Shown: positions 23,809-38,057, counted from the first letter of the stretch. The stretch is DNA of 64,000 nt from Doris montereyensis (GCA_037039925.1 JAXRKP010001011.1:68501-132500), one strand, 5' to 3'. Made by a program: numbers and translations. Notes: a model not told the origin generated them from the sequence alone.

Positions 23809-25486
23809 AATTTTCTGTCAATGAGATTCTTCTGACAGACACCCCCTCTACTTCTAGAAAAAAAAATCTCATTCAAAGTATGACCCATAGTTTTAATGCC
23901 TCCATCATAATTGATTTGAAGTTGATAAATTTCATAAATAACATTTGCTTTAAGTGCTTTCTTATGAAATTTTACAACAGCTAAGTATGTCAGTGGCATA
24001 GATTTATGTATTAAAAAAAATTCAATAAATTGAATCTTAATAATTTTTAATAAGTTTGCTTTGTAAGTTTAGATTGTTAAAAGATGTATTTCACCAATTA
24101 TTATTATGATGATCTTAGCTTGTGAATGTGAATTGAATGAGTTTACTGGTATTATTATCTAATTTATTTATACTATATACATGTACGTGACATTTTTAGA
24201 CAAGCAAGTGGTTGATGAACATTGATTTGACTTGCCTTCTCCACATTGTTCTTTTAAAAAATGTGGACTATCGTTAATGTCCTCTTCTTGCGGTAAGATT
24301 GCCTTGTAGACAGGGTATATTTTAACACACTTTTTAATTTCTTTTTTAAGGAAACATGTGCACATGTATTGTCATCATATTAGAAATTAAGTTCCTTCTC
24401 TAAAAGGAAACTGTAAGTGATATATTTCATCTAACATAAAACTTTGAATAATGCAATCGATATTATTAATTGGCATCCCCATTTTCATAATCTTAGTGAC
24501 AAGATTTTTTATATTATATAGTTATGATATTTGAAAGCTTTTTGATTAGATTTTTACTTGTTTTTCAGCTGTTGTTTTGCCCAACAGTAAGACTGCATTT
24601 AATCCAATTACCTTGTAAGCTCCGCATACTGCTGTTGTTATCAGAAATACAGTACCTAAACAAGACTACTTATGGTGTTAGTCTTTAATCAGTGAAGCAA
24701 AATGGAATGAGAATGGGGGAAATGTTGTGCTTATTTGATTGTGTCCAAGGTACAAAAAAGCAAGTGAGATGGAAAACCACTACAGTGGTAGTGGCCTAGG
24801 AGCACATCATCTTACACCACTGTCCACATATCAGCATGTTATGTCAGGAAACTTAATTTTTTTTCTATATAAATTAGCCCCTTGTCAACATGCCCAGACT
24901 GGCTAACAAAATGTATTTTAACATCACTAATTGGTCAAAGTCAAGACAGATGTGCTTCTTTATAGATTTCAAACATGACGGCATTTCAATTATACCAGAT
25001 ATGTAGATGTTCAAGCCACGCTTCTCAGCTGTAATAAATAGTTGCTGATAGCGACCCCTCTCTACCTGCTAGAAGGTAATGTGCCACTTTTATCCACCTG
25101 GGCCACTCAGACAGCCAGATGGGCAATGTTTTGTGTAGGCAACACGAACAATATTCTAAATTTATCATTGCTTAAAATTTATTATTGCTTAATGTGACGA
25201 AAACAAATGGGGTTCATCATTGTTAATCAAATCAAAGATGCTTTTCCAACCAATGTGGTGTTACTGAATAAGGAGAGCTCCATCGGGGTACCAGCACGAT
25301 TTCTCCCTGTTGATGTGTTGTTATACCGCTACTACTGTATTAACAGAAAAGCATAGCTGCCATCAAGGACGTAAAAACATATGTAGTCTTTTTTTGCTTT
25401 GAGACTAAATCTGTATTTACTTGAAAACTATATACATGTACATGTATAATATGAGAGTTAACTGTATTTTGTATTTGAAGAAACCA

Positions 25487-25735
25487 TAAGTTAACGACAG
25501 AATCAGAGAGATTGGGGTAAAAATCTGGAGACACAATTCTGAGTTTGCATGACTACCGCCACACTTTACCAAAAAGGCAAGCAATCGGCAGATTTTAAAA
25601 ATTATTTATCATAAGGGGGATAATTCAAGTTAAATTACATTTACTAATATTTTCTGACATTTTATGGGCCATCGTGCAAGTAAGAATTAGTTTACGCAGA
25701 GTCTGTTTTTCGATTTGAAAAAGTTGTCAGCTATA
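25487..25735 (+). repeat. Interspersed repeat family C, copy 2
   Basis: Partner of 15597-15795, with the same block order and a roughly 50-bp longer middle. Confidence 0.6.
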
Positions 25736-26558
25736 GAAAAGAATAAAAAAAACTAACTTAAAATGAAACAGCAGAAAACTTCAATCAAACAACATCAATA
25801 AGTCTAGTCAGAAACTGAAAAAAATTATCATCTTTATTTACATCTTCATGCTTTGTAAACATGCTAGTTTGACAAAGCTTATAACAGTTGCCATTTGAAT
25901 TATAAAAGAAAAGGCGCAAATGTAAATTACAAACAGGTATGGAAAAATATCAAGTATGAGAATAAAAGACTAAAAAATGTCTCTTTTTAATTTTACATCC
26001 CTCCCTTTCCCCAGTTTATCTGTCAAATTAAAGCTTCAGTTATTAAAGCATTCAATACATTGAAACAAATCTTTGAGGTCTAGTATACGGAAAAATTAAT
26101 CATAATACGCATGTTCTTCTCAATCTGATCACAGTACATTACAAGATAATCTTTTTCACCTGTATAAAAATAATACATAAGAAGATTATCTCACATAACT
26201 GAAATGTATGGAAAAAATCAAGATCTTTTTTAAAGTAGTTTTAGATTTCCTTCTGTTTGAGGATCTTTTTTGCACAATTTACCATTTATACATGATAACA
26301 TGCAAATCATAATATTGTAGCTCACATGAATTTGTTTAAAAAACTTTCAAAACTAATACACACAAATCGGACTACATTTCATGACAATAAAATTGTTTAT
26401 AAATTTATCTTACAGACAATATCATGATTTATTTATGTTATGAAAGTTCTCGGGGGGGGGAATATTTCATATACGCATTTTAAGTGATCTGTTACATGTT
26501 ATTTAGTTCTTGTAGAAAACATGGCAACTAGAAATTAACGTATAACAGTATAAAGCTA

Positions 26559-26978
26559 CAGGGTGTCCTGAAAAAAGGTATCTATTATAAATGTGAATAA
26601 CATTTTAATCTTGAGCTCAATTCTAGTGAAACTTTAAGATTTGATAAAGTAATCTTGTAACCATGCGTAACTAATGGGTGGCGTAGGTTGTATGTGACGT
26701 AAATTTTATCCTTTCGTTCACTTGGTCATCTCTACTCCTTATCTTTGTGTCCACAAAAATGCTTGTAGACGAAAAACACTCCTTTTCTTAGAACTAATGT
26801 TGTGAATTCAATGTTAAATTTACGCCCTTGATTTTTTTTAGGTCATATTATACTCACTCTCAGATTCTACTTTTTGCCTTTCAATGAATTTTGATTGAGA
26901 AAAGTTTCACGTCAATAGTGGCAAAAATGAATGAATTATCACACTTTGAAACAGTTACCTTTTTGTTAGGACACTCTG
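26559..26978. mobile_element. Mariner-type MITE (420 bp)
   Basis: Flanked by TA at 26557-26558 and 26979-26980. The left terminus is CAGGGTGTCCTGAAAAAAGG and the right, read inward, is CAGAGTGTCCTAACAAAAAG. TA duplication with CAGGGTGTCC-like ends is classical for Tc1/mariner non-autonomous elements. No coding frame. Confidence 0.8.
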
Positions 26979-28581
26979 TAGACATACTGATAACTGATAA
27001 TTGTGTACACAGGAACTGAAAGTGTTTTCTTAGGACAAAAGAAAATCTTGTTTTCACAGTACAAAATAATTCTTATGCTTATTTTTCAGAAAAATATCAA
27101 ACATGTTTGAAATAAACATCTTCTAAAATAAAAATTTAAAAAAAACATGGGAGGAAAAAAAGGAATTAAACAATAGTTTGGTGAATTTTGATAAGCCCAA
27201 AATATCAATATTTTGAGGTGTTTCACTTCATTTCACTTTGAGTTTTCAAGATTTTCAAGTTTTCAGAAAAACTCAGATCACATAACCTAGGCTATGTTGA
27301 GTTAAGGCATTGAGGCATGTAACGAAAGAAAACATCACACACCAGCTGACAATGATGTGAACATGGCATTGTACATGTTCTACTGGTCAAGTTATAGGAA
27401 CGCTTGTGTTCTTTCAAGATTTAAGCAAATTCCTACTCCTTCCTTCCATCACTGTTAATGAAAAGGAGATCCACAGTAGACAGTATAAAAACGAGATGAA
27501 CAAACAAGCTCAATATCTGTGTTTTAATCCTTGACTGATATGAGGATGTTAGTCCATGGTACAGTTTTTTGAGTAATCAAATAGCTACTGTTGCTGTTAA
27601 TTGATATCTTCTCTTCCTTGAGATTGATGAGATATTGACTTATTATATTTACAAGCAGTCTGTTCATATAACAGCAGACAGGAAAAGCTTAGTTCTTGTT
27701 TTGTTTTTCTTTTTGTTTAAGTTTTGCTGGCTTGAGAAAATGAATCCATATTTTGTGATACTCATCTTCTTTAAACAAGCTCCATTCTGAGGGAGTGAAA
27801 AATTATATATACGTATGCAATTAGACTGTATGAATTACTTTGAAGTCTTAACTGTCACATTGACACCGCATTCTGGAATTTAATAAGTGAAAGCTTACAT
27901 CAGCACAATATTCACACCGATGAATACAAATGGCTAACAGCTTGTGACAACAGCAAAAAGATTGCCCACATGTTTTAGTTATTTCTTTTTTTATCTCTTT
28001 GTAAAAATAAAGTGATAACACCTTTTACTTTTCTTAACACACAATTTTCTGACAACCTGATCATTCAGATGAAGGAGAAATTGACATGATTGAGCTATGA
28101 AAATCAATGAATCATATAACATATAGATCAAATATATAAATACTATTATAATAAGTGTGAGTATCCTATAATATAAAATCATTGATCTTTTCAAAGAATC
28201 AAATACATGGGAAATTTTCACATATCAATTAAAAATACAAGTAGTACCTACATATTTAACTCATCAATAATTACAAACTTTTACAATGGAAAAGATACAC
28301 CTGGTTGTGTATATGACAATATTGATTCATGGATTTTAAATGTAGAAAATAATGACAGGAAAACTAATACATCTCCTAAAATTCCTCATATCTTCCTTTC
28401 ATCTTATACTCACTCTCAGTTTCCACTTTGTTTCTATTATATACACTTACAGTGCACTCAATAATCACAGGAATAAAAATATGTCCATTTAAATTACATT
28501 CACTCATTCCCACAGCTGTAAATCTCAATTTCAAATAGCTTAGAAAATATGACTATTCAAGTAAGCTGCTAATCAATAGGC
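26979..28581. other. Gene-free stretch downstream of the CCDC42-like gene
   Basis: Probably contains the 3' UTR of the minus-strand coiled-coil gene. A small AT-rich ORF at 28207-28464 has no recognisable motif. Nothing else is seen. Confidence 0.45.
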
Positions 28582-31500
28582 TCATGATACAACAACTTTC
28601 ACAATTGATTTTTCCTTTTGTGTATTTCTTGATCTTGTCTGTTGGATTGAGGCACTACCAGATACTGAACTTGGAGCATTGTTGACCAATTCAACGACTC
28701 CTTCCCTCTCACGAACGTAATCCTGTGATAAAAAACGAACAATGAATACATTAAATAATTATTATTATTCTGCTAATTGCAATTTGGAAAAGTTAAACAT
28801 ATCGTCGGTGTATCTGTCTAAACACATAGTCCATATGACATAATTTTTAAAAAGAAGCAAAATACATAATAAATCATCGAATAGGGCTGCAAACACTATT
28901 TTATGCTTTTTGGATTACAATTTAATAACCCCCTTAGTCTTTAGAATGTATTAAAAGGATAAAAATAATCTGTTGTGCACAAAATGGACCTATATGGCTA
29001 GAGTTGAACTTTTTGTAAGATCTAAACAAGTAATTCCACTCGAGTTTCAAGGCAGAAAAAGAAAAACTGAAATCTTCATGTAACTAAAATAAGCATTTCT
29101 ATTGGTTGAAGGCCTTCAATATTTGTAAAGACAAGAAAGAAGCATGCATTTGATCATTTAAAGGACAACTCTCATAGTGTTTTTCATATTATATTCTATA
29201 AATGGATAATTCATGCCTTAGTCAATTTCATCTATTATCGGGTGTTGTAACCTCATTACTTCAATCAGCCATTACATGTGCATAAAAAAGGTCACTAAAA
29301 ATTGAAAAATGAAAATTTTAAAGTCATAAAATTGGTAAACAAGGCTGTAACTCTAACATGATTTTTTCCCCTTCAAACGTCTGACTTGGCAAGTGAAAGA
29401 CAACAACAAAAATTCTAAAAAAAATAAGGTCTTCAAATGCTACTCCAAGCCTGTTACTGTTATTTTTTCTTTATCATCTCAAAGTCATACTGTCTTGACA
29501 TTTCACTTGACCACTGGTTCCGTTCATCCAATTGTGTTTGAATAAGACATACGCTTCTAAAACTGCATCTTGACACTATTTCTACCCACCAAATTCTCTT
29601 TTTTATTGTTGTTCAGGAACTTGAAACAATTTACTTTTGCATAATAAATGTATGTTAAAAGGAGAGATATGAATCTTTGGCATCATCATGGTTGATGACA
29701 ATTTTTATTTTCTTCTTACACAAAACAATCTTAAACAGTGACATGATAAACTTGAAAGATAATTAATAGGTTTGTTTTTGTATTGTTTGTTTAATGATTT
29801 CTGTATGTTCTAAATAAAATGCCCACCAGTATTAATTATGTTGCAATTAGCTTCAGGACCCAAACCGTAATGTTATAAAATTCTAGAAAAAAAGCTTTTC
29901 TTAAATGAGACAGGAAAGGTTAAATTCTTTATGACACAACATGTAAAACTTACCCTTATTTTATTTAGCTTGTCATCCCAGTCAGCTTTGTCTACTTGTA
30001 AATCTGACGACTTTCTGCATTTCTCATATATATTGTTTATAGACATAAAGATGATACCAATCTCTGTTCGCTGAAAGGAGAAACGGAATGTGAAGTTCAA
30101 AACAACTTAATACTTATGACTGTATTGGGATTTCACACTCTTTATTTAGAGATAAAACATCCACTAAACTGTATTATTTGAGGGTATTATGAAAGAATGT
30201 TCTAAGTTCGGATGTTCTTACCTTTGTTCTCATCTCTCCCTTGCTCATTTGGAAAGTCTGTTCCATTTGTTCATTATCATCTAGAAGTTCTTCTTGTTTT
30301 TCTTGAAGATGGGATAACTGAGATGTGTTGGACAACTTGTTTTTTTGGTGATCTTGTTTCATGACATCACGTTTCTTTTTACAAACTTCAAGCTAAACAA
30401 ACAAGAAAATAAGGATAATAGAAAAATATCTCCTTCATGTACAAAAAGCATCACAAAAGGGTCTATTCTTCAAGTGGGCGTGACTGCTGTCCTGATATTC
30501 ACAACCTTTCCTTAAAGAGGACAGATAAGGGCGGTTTTGATGATACATGTATGTCTAGGATTCAATGTGAAGTACTTCTTGCTCTCATATTTATTTTTTA
30601 TTCTTAGCTTTTTGGTTCATTAATTATTGTTTAAATGGAATAAGAGAGTTTCATGAAAACATTTGGATTCTTATGTCACAGCATCGTATCCCTGTAGTAA
30701 ATCGCCCCTCTCGGTTGTAGTTGGCATCTCATTAATTAGCCACATGCGCTCACCTGTCAGGGGTCAATGGTCAAGGCGGTCAGCTGGATTCCCGGGTAGC
30801 TGATCGCCTCGTTGAGATTTTTATCAAATATTGCACCATTTTATATCGCGATAAGAATGCCTCTCTCACACCGATTGTCTCAGTCCTTGTTTCTAGCTTA
30901 GTAACTTGTTGTCTGTTCTCTAGTATCATTTCTCTTGGATTTGTGACTTGTCTGATAAAAGCATTTTTAATATGTATATATATTTTTCGTTTGTTTTGCT
31001 TTAGTCATTATATTTGATCTAATTGCTAAAAAACTATGCCGACATAGTTAACGAAAATGAGTTTATCTTAAAGATCGGTTATTGCACTTCATTCTGTAGA
31101 AAAAATAATTTGCAGTCACAAACCACTACAAAGTTATAACGTACTACCTCTACTCACTCCCTTCTTTTTGCCTGAGTTAAGTACGCATGCAAAGCGTTTC
31201 CCTAGCGTGTAAATTATTTTTAACCGATTTTCCTTTATCCAATCGATTTTGACTGATCCCTCTTATTTTAAAAAATAAAACTAGCATGGATCACACCCTA
31301 GAGAATCGTAAATTATCAGAGCCTAAATTATTATAAATAACACATGAAAAAATCAATCTAAGGTCGGGTTCCATTGCATCATCTTTTCTTACCAAACACA
31401 GAATCACACCACAGGTGTACCTCAGTCGATCTTTTACCGGCAACCACTATCATAAATACTTACAAAAAAAGGTTTATAAATACCTTACGCAAACAATCAT

Positions 31501-34500
31501 CACACAGACAATGGCATGCACACATTGCCCAATAGTTAGTGATGAAGAACACAGGTATGCGTAAGTTTTCAACAATATCAACAAAGCATTTAGTCAAGTC
31601 CACAAAGCAATTTCACACACAAAGACAATTAATGAAAATTCAATTAATGACATTCAACAGGATATAGATACATACATGAGCTTTTTAAACAAAACAATCC
31701 CAAAAAACAGCATATTTTTAGAACAACACTGCACCCCACATATACAACAGTACAAATTTGGGCTTGGGTTGTTAGGTGAACAGGGAACGGAAAGCTGTCA
31801 CCAGTCAATTGCAAGGATAGAGAGACGAGCATGAGGCATTATAAACTCACAAATCAGAATGAAAATCATAATGAATGCACAAATACTAGAAAGCAGCCCC
31901 CTGGCACATGCATGCAGATCTACCTGCAAGTATCATTAAATGTACATAGTGATACATATCTTATTTCATTGTGTCTTAAGAGTTACTCCTATGATCATAT
32001 TGTTTGTTCCCATTAGTCTCATTATTGGAGTACTACAAAAATCAATATTGTTTTGTTCATAGTGATGACCGCAAAAAATGTCTTTTGTAAGCACGTACCT
32101 GTATGTATTGTCCTTGTTTTGTGAAAGTATGATGGCATTTGCCTGTGTAGGTTTTGTATTAAAACGTTTTACTTAATACCCTTTGTCTGTTATTGTACTG
32201 TTATGATGGACCTAATTGAGGCCTTGATTGTGTGGAAACGAAACGCTTCTTGATAATTTTCTTTCATCAGTCTATCGCAGTACTTTCTTTAAAATTGGGG
32301 GAAGTGTTTACCTTTTCTGTCGATGGCTATCTTAGCCAGATTATAGTTGATTAATTGGACCTATAAATTACGTTAAGTGTGTCAAAGCTATCAGGGAGCG
32401 AACATTATCTAGCGGCCCTTCGCTGACCTCGATCAGCATGACCCAGGAGCACTGCATCGGCCAACTAAGAGTGGCCAGTTTTGTATGCTGTGATGTATCT
32501 TACTTGCTTGACTATCTCCATCTGTTACTAATAATCTACCTGATCAGTCATTGTTTCAAGATTTTCCACAAGTCCCTTGTTGGACTCACTAAGGGTCCTA
32601 TGTCTCATCATCAGGCCTTTAACTTTATCCTCAGTTGATGGCAAATAATCTGTAACAGGAAAAATAATTTAATCTCTCTAATAATAAAAAAATATGTTAA
32701 TGGCAACTATGAAAAGTAAACCGAATATATCTTTGAAAACAACAAGAGAGGGAAATGACTGGGCTTTAAAAAATGAAAAAGGAAGCCTCTGCTTTATATT
32801 GTTAACAGGTTTGCATCCTAGACATTTATGCTGCTCAGATTAAATATATGAAAGAATAAATTCAAACCCTTCTGTTCTTTGAAATGTTAATGATAAAGCT
32901 GCTTCAGAAAAAAACAAGTTAAAATTTACTTAATTGCTTTTTGCACATCCAATACATTTATGTGACTATTAAATTGAATGGATTACAAAAAGAGATGTTA
33001 TTCACTACATAGTTCAACAGTAGTAGACAACAAGCTAATGATGGCTTGTAAAGTAATTCATTCATCCTTTAATATTGCAAAGGAGATGCTTTTGCTTTAT
33101 CATTCTTTGAGTGCCATAAAGCATTTATATGATTGAAAAGTGGAAAATCTCACATGCAAAACACAATTCAGCTCTTGAACATATTTGTGTGATTCAAATG
33201 GAAACAAAACATTAACATACTAGAACATACCTTCAGGCATGGCTTCAATAACTCCTTGTAAGTATTCTTCAAATAGTTTGTATGCTTTTAATTTTGCATC
33301 CAACATCCTATGTCTGTTAAGTGGCAAAAGAACAGAAAAAGAGGTGATATTACATATTGTCTGCTTTTTTCACTACATAATTCTTTTTCTATATAACTAT
33401 ATAAAGGTATATAGGCCCCCATCACAAGATATATTTAATCTAACAATGTCAATAAACTATTTTGATCAGTTGCATTGAACTTGATTCTAAAAGTGATGAG
33501 AAAAAAAAAGTGACAATTTTACCATTTACAACATGAAATATTGATACAGACTGAATTTTTTATTAAACATAAATAGATAATTAGATATATAATTTTATTG
33601 ACTCAACAAAAATGATAATATGTCAAATTCTAAGGCTCCATTATTTTTCATGTTTATTAAGGTATGAGTTGACTCTGAAGCTCAAACCAGTTAATGTATC
33701 AATGCTTTCATTTGCTGATGATTTAGTTCTGTTTGGAAAATCAGAAAGGGACCCCTAGTTGAATATCAACATGATGAATAATGAATGAAATAAAAGAGGA
33801 ATAAGAGGAAATGCAAAGAAAACCAAAACAATGTTAGTAACTAGGGAAGCTAAAACACAAAATCTTAAATTGGGCAGGGAGAATTACGAACAAGTTCAAA
33901 GCTTCAATTACCTAGGAGTAATGATTAATTCAGAGGAAAACTAAGAGAAGAAATCAGCAAGAGAATTCAAAAGGCAAGTGCAATATATAACCATCTAGGA
34001 AAGGCATTTGTAGGTAAACAAGAATTGTCAACAAAAACCAAAACACAGTTTATTGCTCTACTCTCCTCTATGGCAGTGAAACCTGGACTTAAGACAGTAG
34101 GGAATACAGTAGAGTACAGGCAGCCGAAATGAAATATCTGAGAAGAGTAGTAGGGAAAACTAAAAGAGACAAAATCAGAAACACAACAATAAGAGATCAA
34201 ACCAAAGCAGATAGCATAAAAACTAAGATAGAAACGAATCAACTGAGATGGTTTGGACATGTTAACAGAATGAATGACGATTGAATAGCTAAATCAGTAT
34301 ACAGTGCTAAAACTCAAGGTAAAAGACCAAAGGGCAGACCTCAGAGAAAGTGGGAAGAAGATATAAAAGAGGCATTAATGCAAAGAAATTTAACATTTTT
34401 GGAAGGAAACAGAAAATGCCAGGACAAGGCAGCCTGGAGAAAGATCATTTTGGGCATCTAAACCCATACACTGGAAGGTAGAATGGGAGCTGATAAAGAA

Positions 34501-37500
34501 GGAAAGAGTTAACTCTGATATGTGACCAGCATCATCAAGATAAAATATTACCGTTGTTTATATTGATGCAATTGATCATGCAATGATGTGAATTCAATAG
34601 CCTTCTGTTCTTTTAGTTTGACCTCTTGCTGGTACTTTTTGAATTGCCCTCCGCCGCTTTGCTTCATTCTCTTGAATAAATTTTTCAAATTTAGATACTC
34701 TGTCTTTCATCTGAAAATGACATGATCAAGAAAAATGGATTCAAATCATGCTTAACATTCCCATAATGAAATAATCTGGATTATTAAAAGAAGTATAAAA
34801 CAGTCTTTACATATTCAATATTATTAGTTAAGATTATATTTGTTAAAAAGAAAAGTGTAGAGCCAATTTCATCATCAAAATTTTTCTCATAAACAATTGA
34901 GTTAGCATAAACATTTCACAACAGCATAATATTTCAAGTTTATACTGTATTGCTTATTTTTTCATATAAAGTACAATGTTCACTAGTGAAACTTCATAAT
35001 GTTACATATTCACAAGAGAAAACCACCAGTGTCTAGGACTACAAAGAAATGGCTCAGTGGTTCACTCAACCATTCCTTTGACTCTGATAATCTAAGACTG
35101 TTTCAGGCTTATTATATAAACCCAATTAAAACAATATTTTTTATCTGAAAATTATGACCATAAAACAATCATGACCATTAACTTCCATTCACCTTGCCTC
35201 AGGGTTCGATTTGGGAAACAATAATTTGCATACAAACCAAAATTAGGTTAAAAGAAGTGGAAAGCAGATTGTGAAGAAAATAGGAATAACACATTTATGT
35301 GTGCTAATAAATTTGGTTTTTACAATTTAAACTCCATTAGTCATTATACTAAGATAATGTTTATTTTCGACAAAAAATCCTTACTTTGGCCCAAAATTGC
35401 AAAATAGACCACAGATTTGCCAGAAAATTATCAATTGTCATTGCAATTTCCACAAGAACAGTGTACTAAAAGTTGAAGATAAATCAGGATTTTAAAATTT
35501 GTTTATGCACAAAATCATATTGGTCTCACACCTCTTGCATGATATGCCAGCATTTTAAGGGATTGTGATTATCATTGATGCTACTCATAGATTTACTTGT
35601 GACATCTTTTCTTCGGGAATTCAATTCCTTCAGTTTCAAAACTTTTTTGGTCTCCATTCTTGTAGCTGATGACTTCTTTCTATATTTATTTGTGACAGTC
35701 TAATATTCTCTTCTGAATTCATCAGTATTTATACTTAAGATTCTTTTTCTTGACAATGTCTGCAATTTCCTCTTTAAAAAAACCCATCATGACCTGGAAA
35801 TAGAGCTGGGTTGCCTATTATATCATTTATAACTCAAAAGGGCTAGTTTTCTTAATTTCAAAGAGAAAAAGTTCTTAATAACAAAAAAGGAATACCTGTT
35901 GTTGCTTTTTCTGAACTTGAATTTGACGGTGGGCACACATTTCCATGCGCTGTTTGAACTCATATCGTTTGGCTTCAAGTTGTGCATTGACTTTATCAAC
36001 CTCAACCTCCTTTTTGAGAAGCAAAGTCTTTTGCAAAGTATTGATACCTGTCTCAATGAGTTTGTCACCAGATTCCTTGACAACAGGGAAGGCAGTGACA
36101 TCATCCTCATCATCACTGTAATAACAATTCAAGCATTTGTTTTAACTCAAAGAAATCAGATTGAAAGCTCATTTATTGCTTTAGAAATGACAAGCTCATG
36201 AAAACATTTGTCAGTAAAATAAGGAAAGAAGTATGCCGGTCTTGTATGTTGTCTATTTGAAATCTGCTGTCTACCACTATTTCAACGGTCCACCGCAAAG
36301 GTGTGAACGAGACAATCTGGCATCACATGGGAGCCTGGCCAGGTCTATTGGGACATTAATGCAATTATCTTGAAAGTGAAGGAGAGTGTATAGGTGGAGA
36401 GAATGATGTTTTGTAAAACAATACATTTTGAAATTGAATGGTGAAAAAAAGAAATTGTTGATACAAATGCGCCGTCTTTGAACTACAAATGTCCAGTAGA
36501 CAAAGTGGCGTCAAGAACTTGTCTGGTCTGGTGGGTTGCAGTATCAGCAAATTTATCATGAGGATGACAGAGGGTGTAATGACGGAGAGCGCGTTGGCAA
36601 ATTAAAAAGACCAGAAGTACTTTGTAATTTACTGGTTGGTTGGTCGAATAATAACCACCGACAAAGCAGTTTATGTATCAAAGCACGATGAAGATATATA
36701 AACCGAAGTTTGAAATACTTATTTCATCATTCGATTTGAACAACCTTCCAATTGACTTGTCCCATCGAATTTGTAAGATGTATTTAAAAGATTTCTACCT
36801 GAAACTTATCCCATTTGAAGAAGCTGCAGCCAACTTTCTAATTGAACATGGACTGCTCTTGGGCGATGGCAGTGCAACTCCTTGTCGTAAATGTGGCTCA
36901 ACAATAAAGTAATCCAGAAAGAAACACAGGCCAGGGGATGTCAGATTCCAAGATTAGGGAAATCATTTCTTCCACTATGAAGATTAAACAACAGACTGAA
37001 ATACAATCTGTCACTCTCTTAGATATTAGAGTGAATCTTCATGTTCATCCAAGCCTGGACAAGTGCAGAGGGGAAATGTGATTTTCTTTTAAAAATGTAA
37101 CAAACCACCGCAAAGTCAAGTTTTTTTCTTTATATTAATACTCTTACAATTAACAAAAGTTGATAATATGTGTTATAGTACCACAATCATATATACATTC
37201 ATTGGATAATCTGCACATTAGAGCAGAGTCAAACATTGTAGATTGTACATTAGACCCGAATCACGATGTAAACCACACACAAAACTGGCACCAAAAGAAG
37301 AGTCTTTCATCACTATCCATCAATGATATTTGTCTTCTATTAAGTAGTCCAATCCTTCAATGATGCAAACCAGCCAGTTGGAACAGATGTGAAGATAACA
37401 ATGCCATTCAAGTTTAAATAATCAAGATTTTACCTGTATTATGTATTAGAGACAAAGCAGATTTGAATTTTTATGACTTGAAGTAAAGTATTTTTCAAGC

Positions 37501-38057
37501 AAGATATTTTCATGGTTTCTTCAAATTTTATTACGATCAACATGAACAACAAAGACAAGCTTTAAAAAAGAAGACAGGTAAACATGAAAGCATGTGCATG
37601 AGTAATGGACAAATGAGTAAAAATGAATAAAGTCAACAGTTTTGGAGACTTGAAATGTCAACATGTCTTAGTGGACAACCAAATATTTATATTCAGATTT
37701 AAAAAGAATTAATATAAAGACATAATTAATAAACAGATGGTTAAATTAGGTGTTGCTGTTTTACACGGTGTAGGACATAATGCAATGGAGGAATTAAAAC
37801 TTGAATGAACGCAACATATTGATATTGAAGCATCTTACATGGAACACAGATTGTAACGATGGAGTAAATATCTACTCTTGATTCATATTCTCGATTTGTC
37901 ATACACACTGGTGACACATCCTTATTCACTTCATTGTGAGACACTCTGTGAAAGTGACGATGGTTAAAGCGTTCTCTTACCGATCATTGAGTTGCGTGAC
38001 GAAGACATTTCTCTTCTGATTGTCGAAATCAAGCTTGTACGGGGCCTGAGAAGCCAT
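28582..38057 (-). CDS. CCDC42/CFAP73-family (DUF4200) coiled-coil axonemal protein, 8 exons
   Basis: Exons on the minus strand: 37981-38057 (ATG 38057, [19 protein letters not shown]), 35896-36115, 34552-34710, 33231-33307, 32540-32649, 30222-30392, 29954-30070 and 28582-28722 (TGA). All introns are GT/AG and phases agree (for example [15 protein letters not shown] and [13 protein letters not shown]). The product is about 356 residues, almost all charged coiled coil: [56 protein letters not shown], and a C-terminal part with [12 protein letters not shown]. The KF..F..EN..KR block is typical of DUF4200 proteins, which in algae and animals support inner-arm dynein attachment or flagellum assembly. 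I place it with invertebrate 'CCDC42 homolog' proteins but cannot separate CCDC42 from CFAP73 without a tree. One A too many in 34636-34640 breaks exon 3 (IQK then [15 protein letters not shown]). An in-frame ATG further upstream exists but lacks conserved context. Confidence 0.88.
33655..34500 (+). mobile_element. Degraded non-LTR retrotransposon (RT C-terminal part)
   Basis: In an intron of the coiled-coil gene and antisense to it. It starts with the RT catalytic block [16 protein letters not shown], then [19 protein letters not shown] in another frame, [15 protein letters not shown] and [15 protein letters not shown]. These are established signatures of the distal part of many LINE ORF2 proteins. 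Several stops and frameshifts show it is dead. Clade not assigned. Confidence 0.8.
35520..35790 (-). other. Unrecognised Lys-rich ORF remnant in intron 2 of the coiled-coil gene
   Basis: On the minus strand, short open stretches ([35 protein letters not shown]) interrupted by stops. They do not fit the splice phases of the host gene. They may be the relic of a mobile element. No family recognised. Confidence 0.3.
36673..36912 (+). pseudogene. Possible transposase N-terminal fragment
   Basis: A 79-residue ORF ending with [30 protein letters not shown] sequence. The pattern EAA..FL.E.GLL followed by CxxCG is typical of the N-terminal zinc motif of ISXO2/Merlin-type transposases. No catalytic part is recognised downstream. 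Low certainty. It lies in intron 1 of the coiled-coil gene on the opposite strand. Confidence 0.35.
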
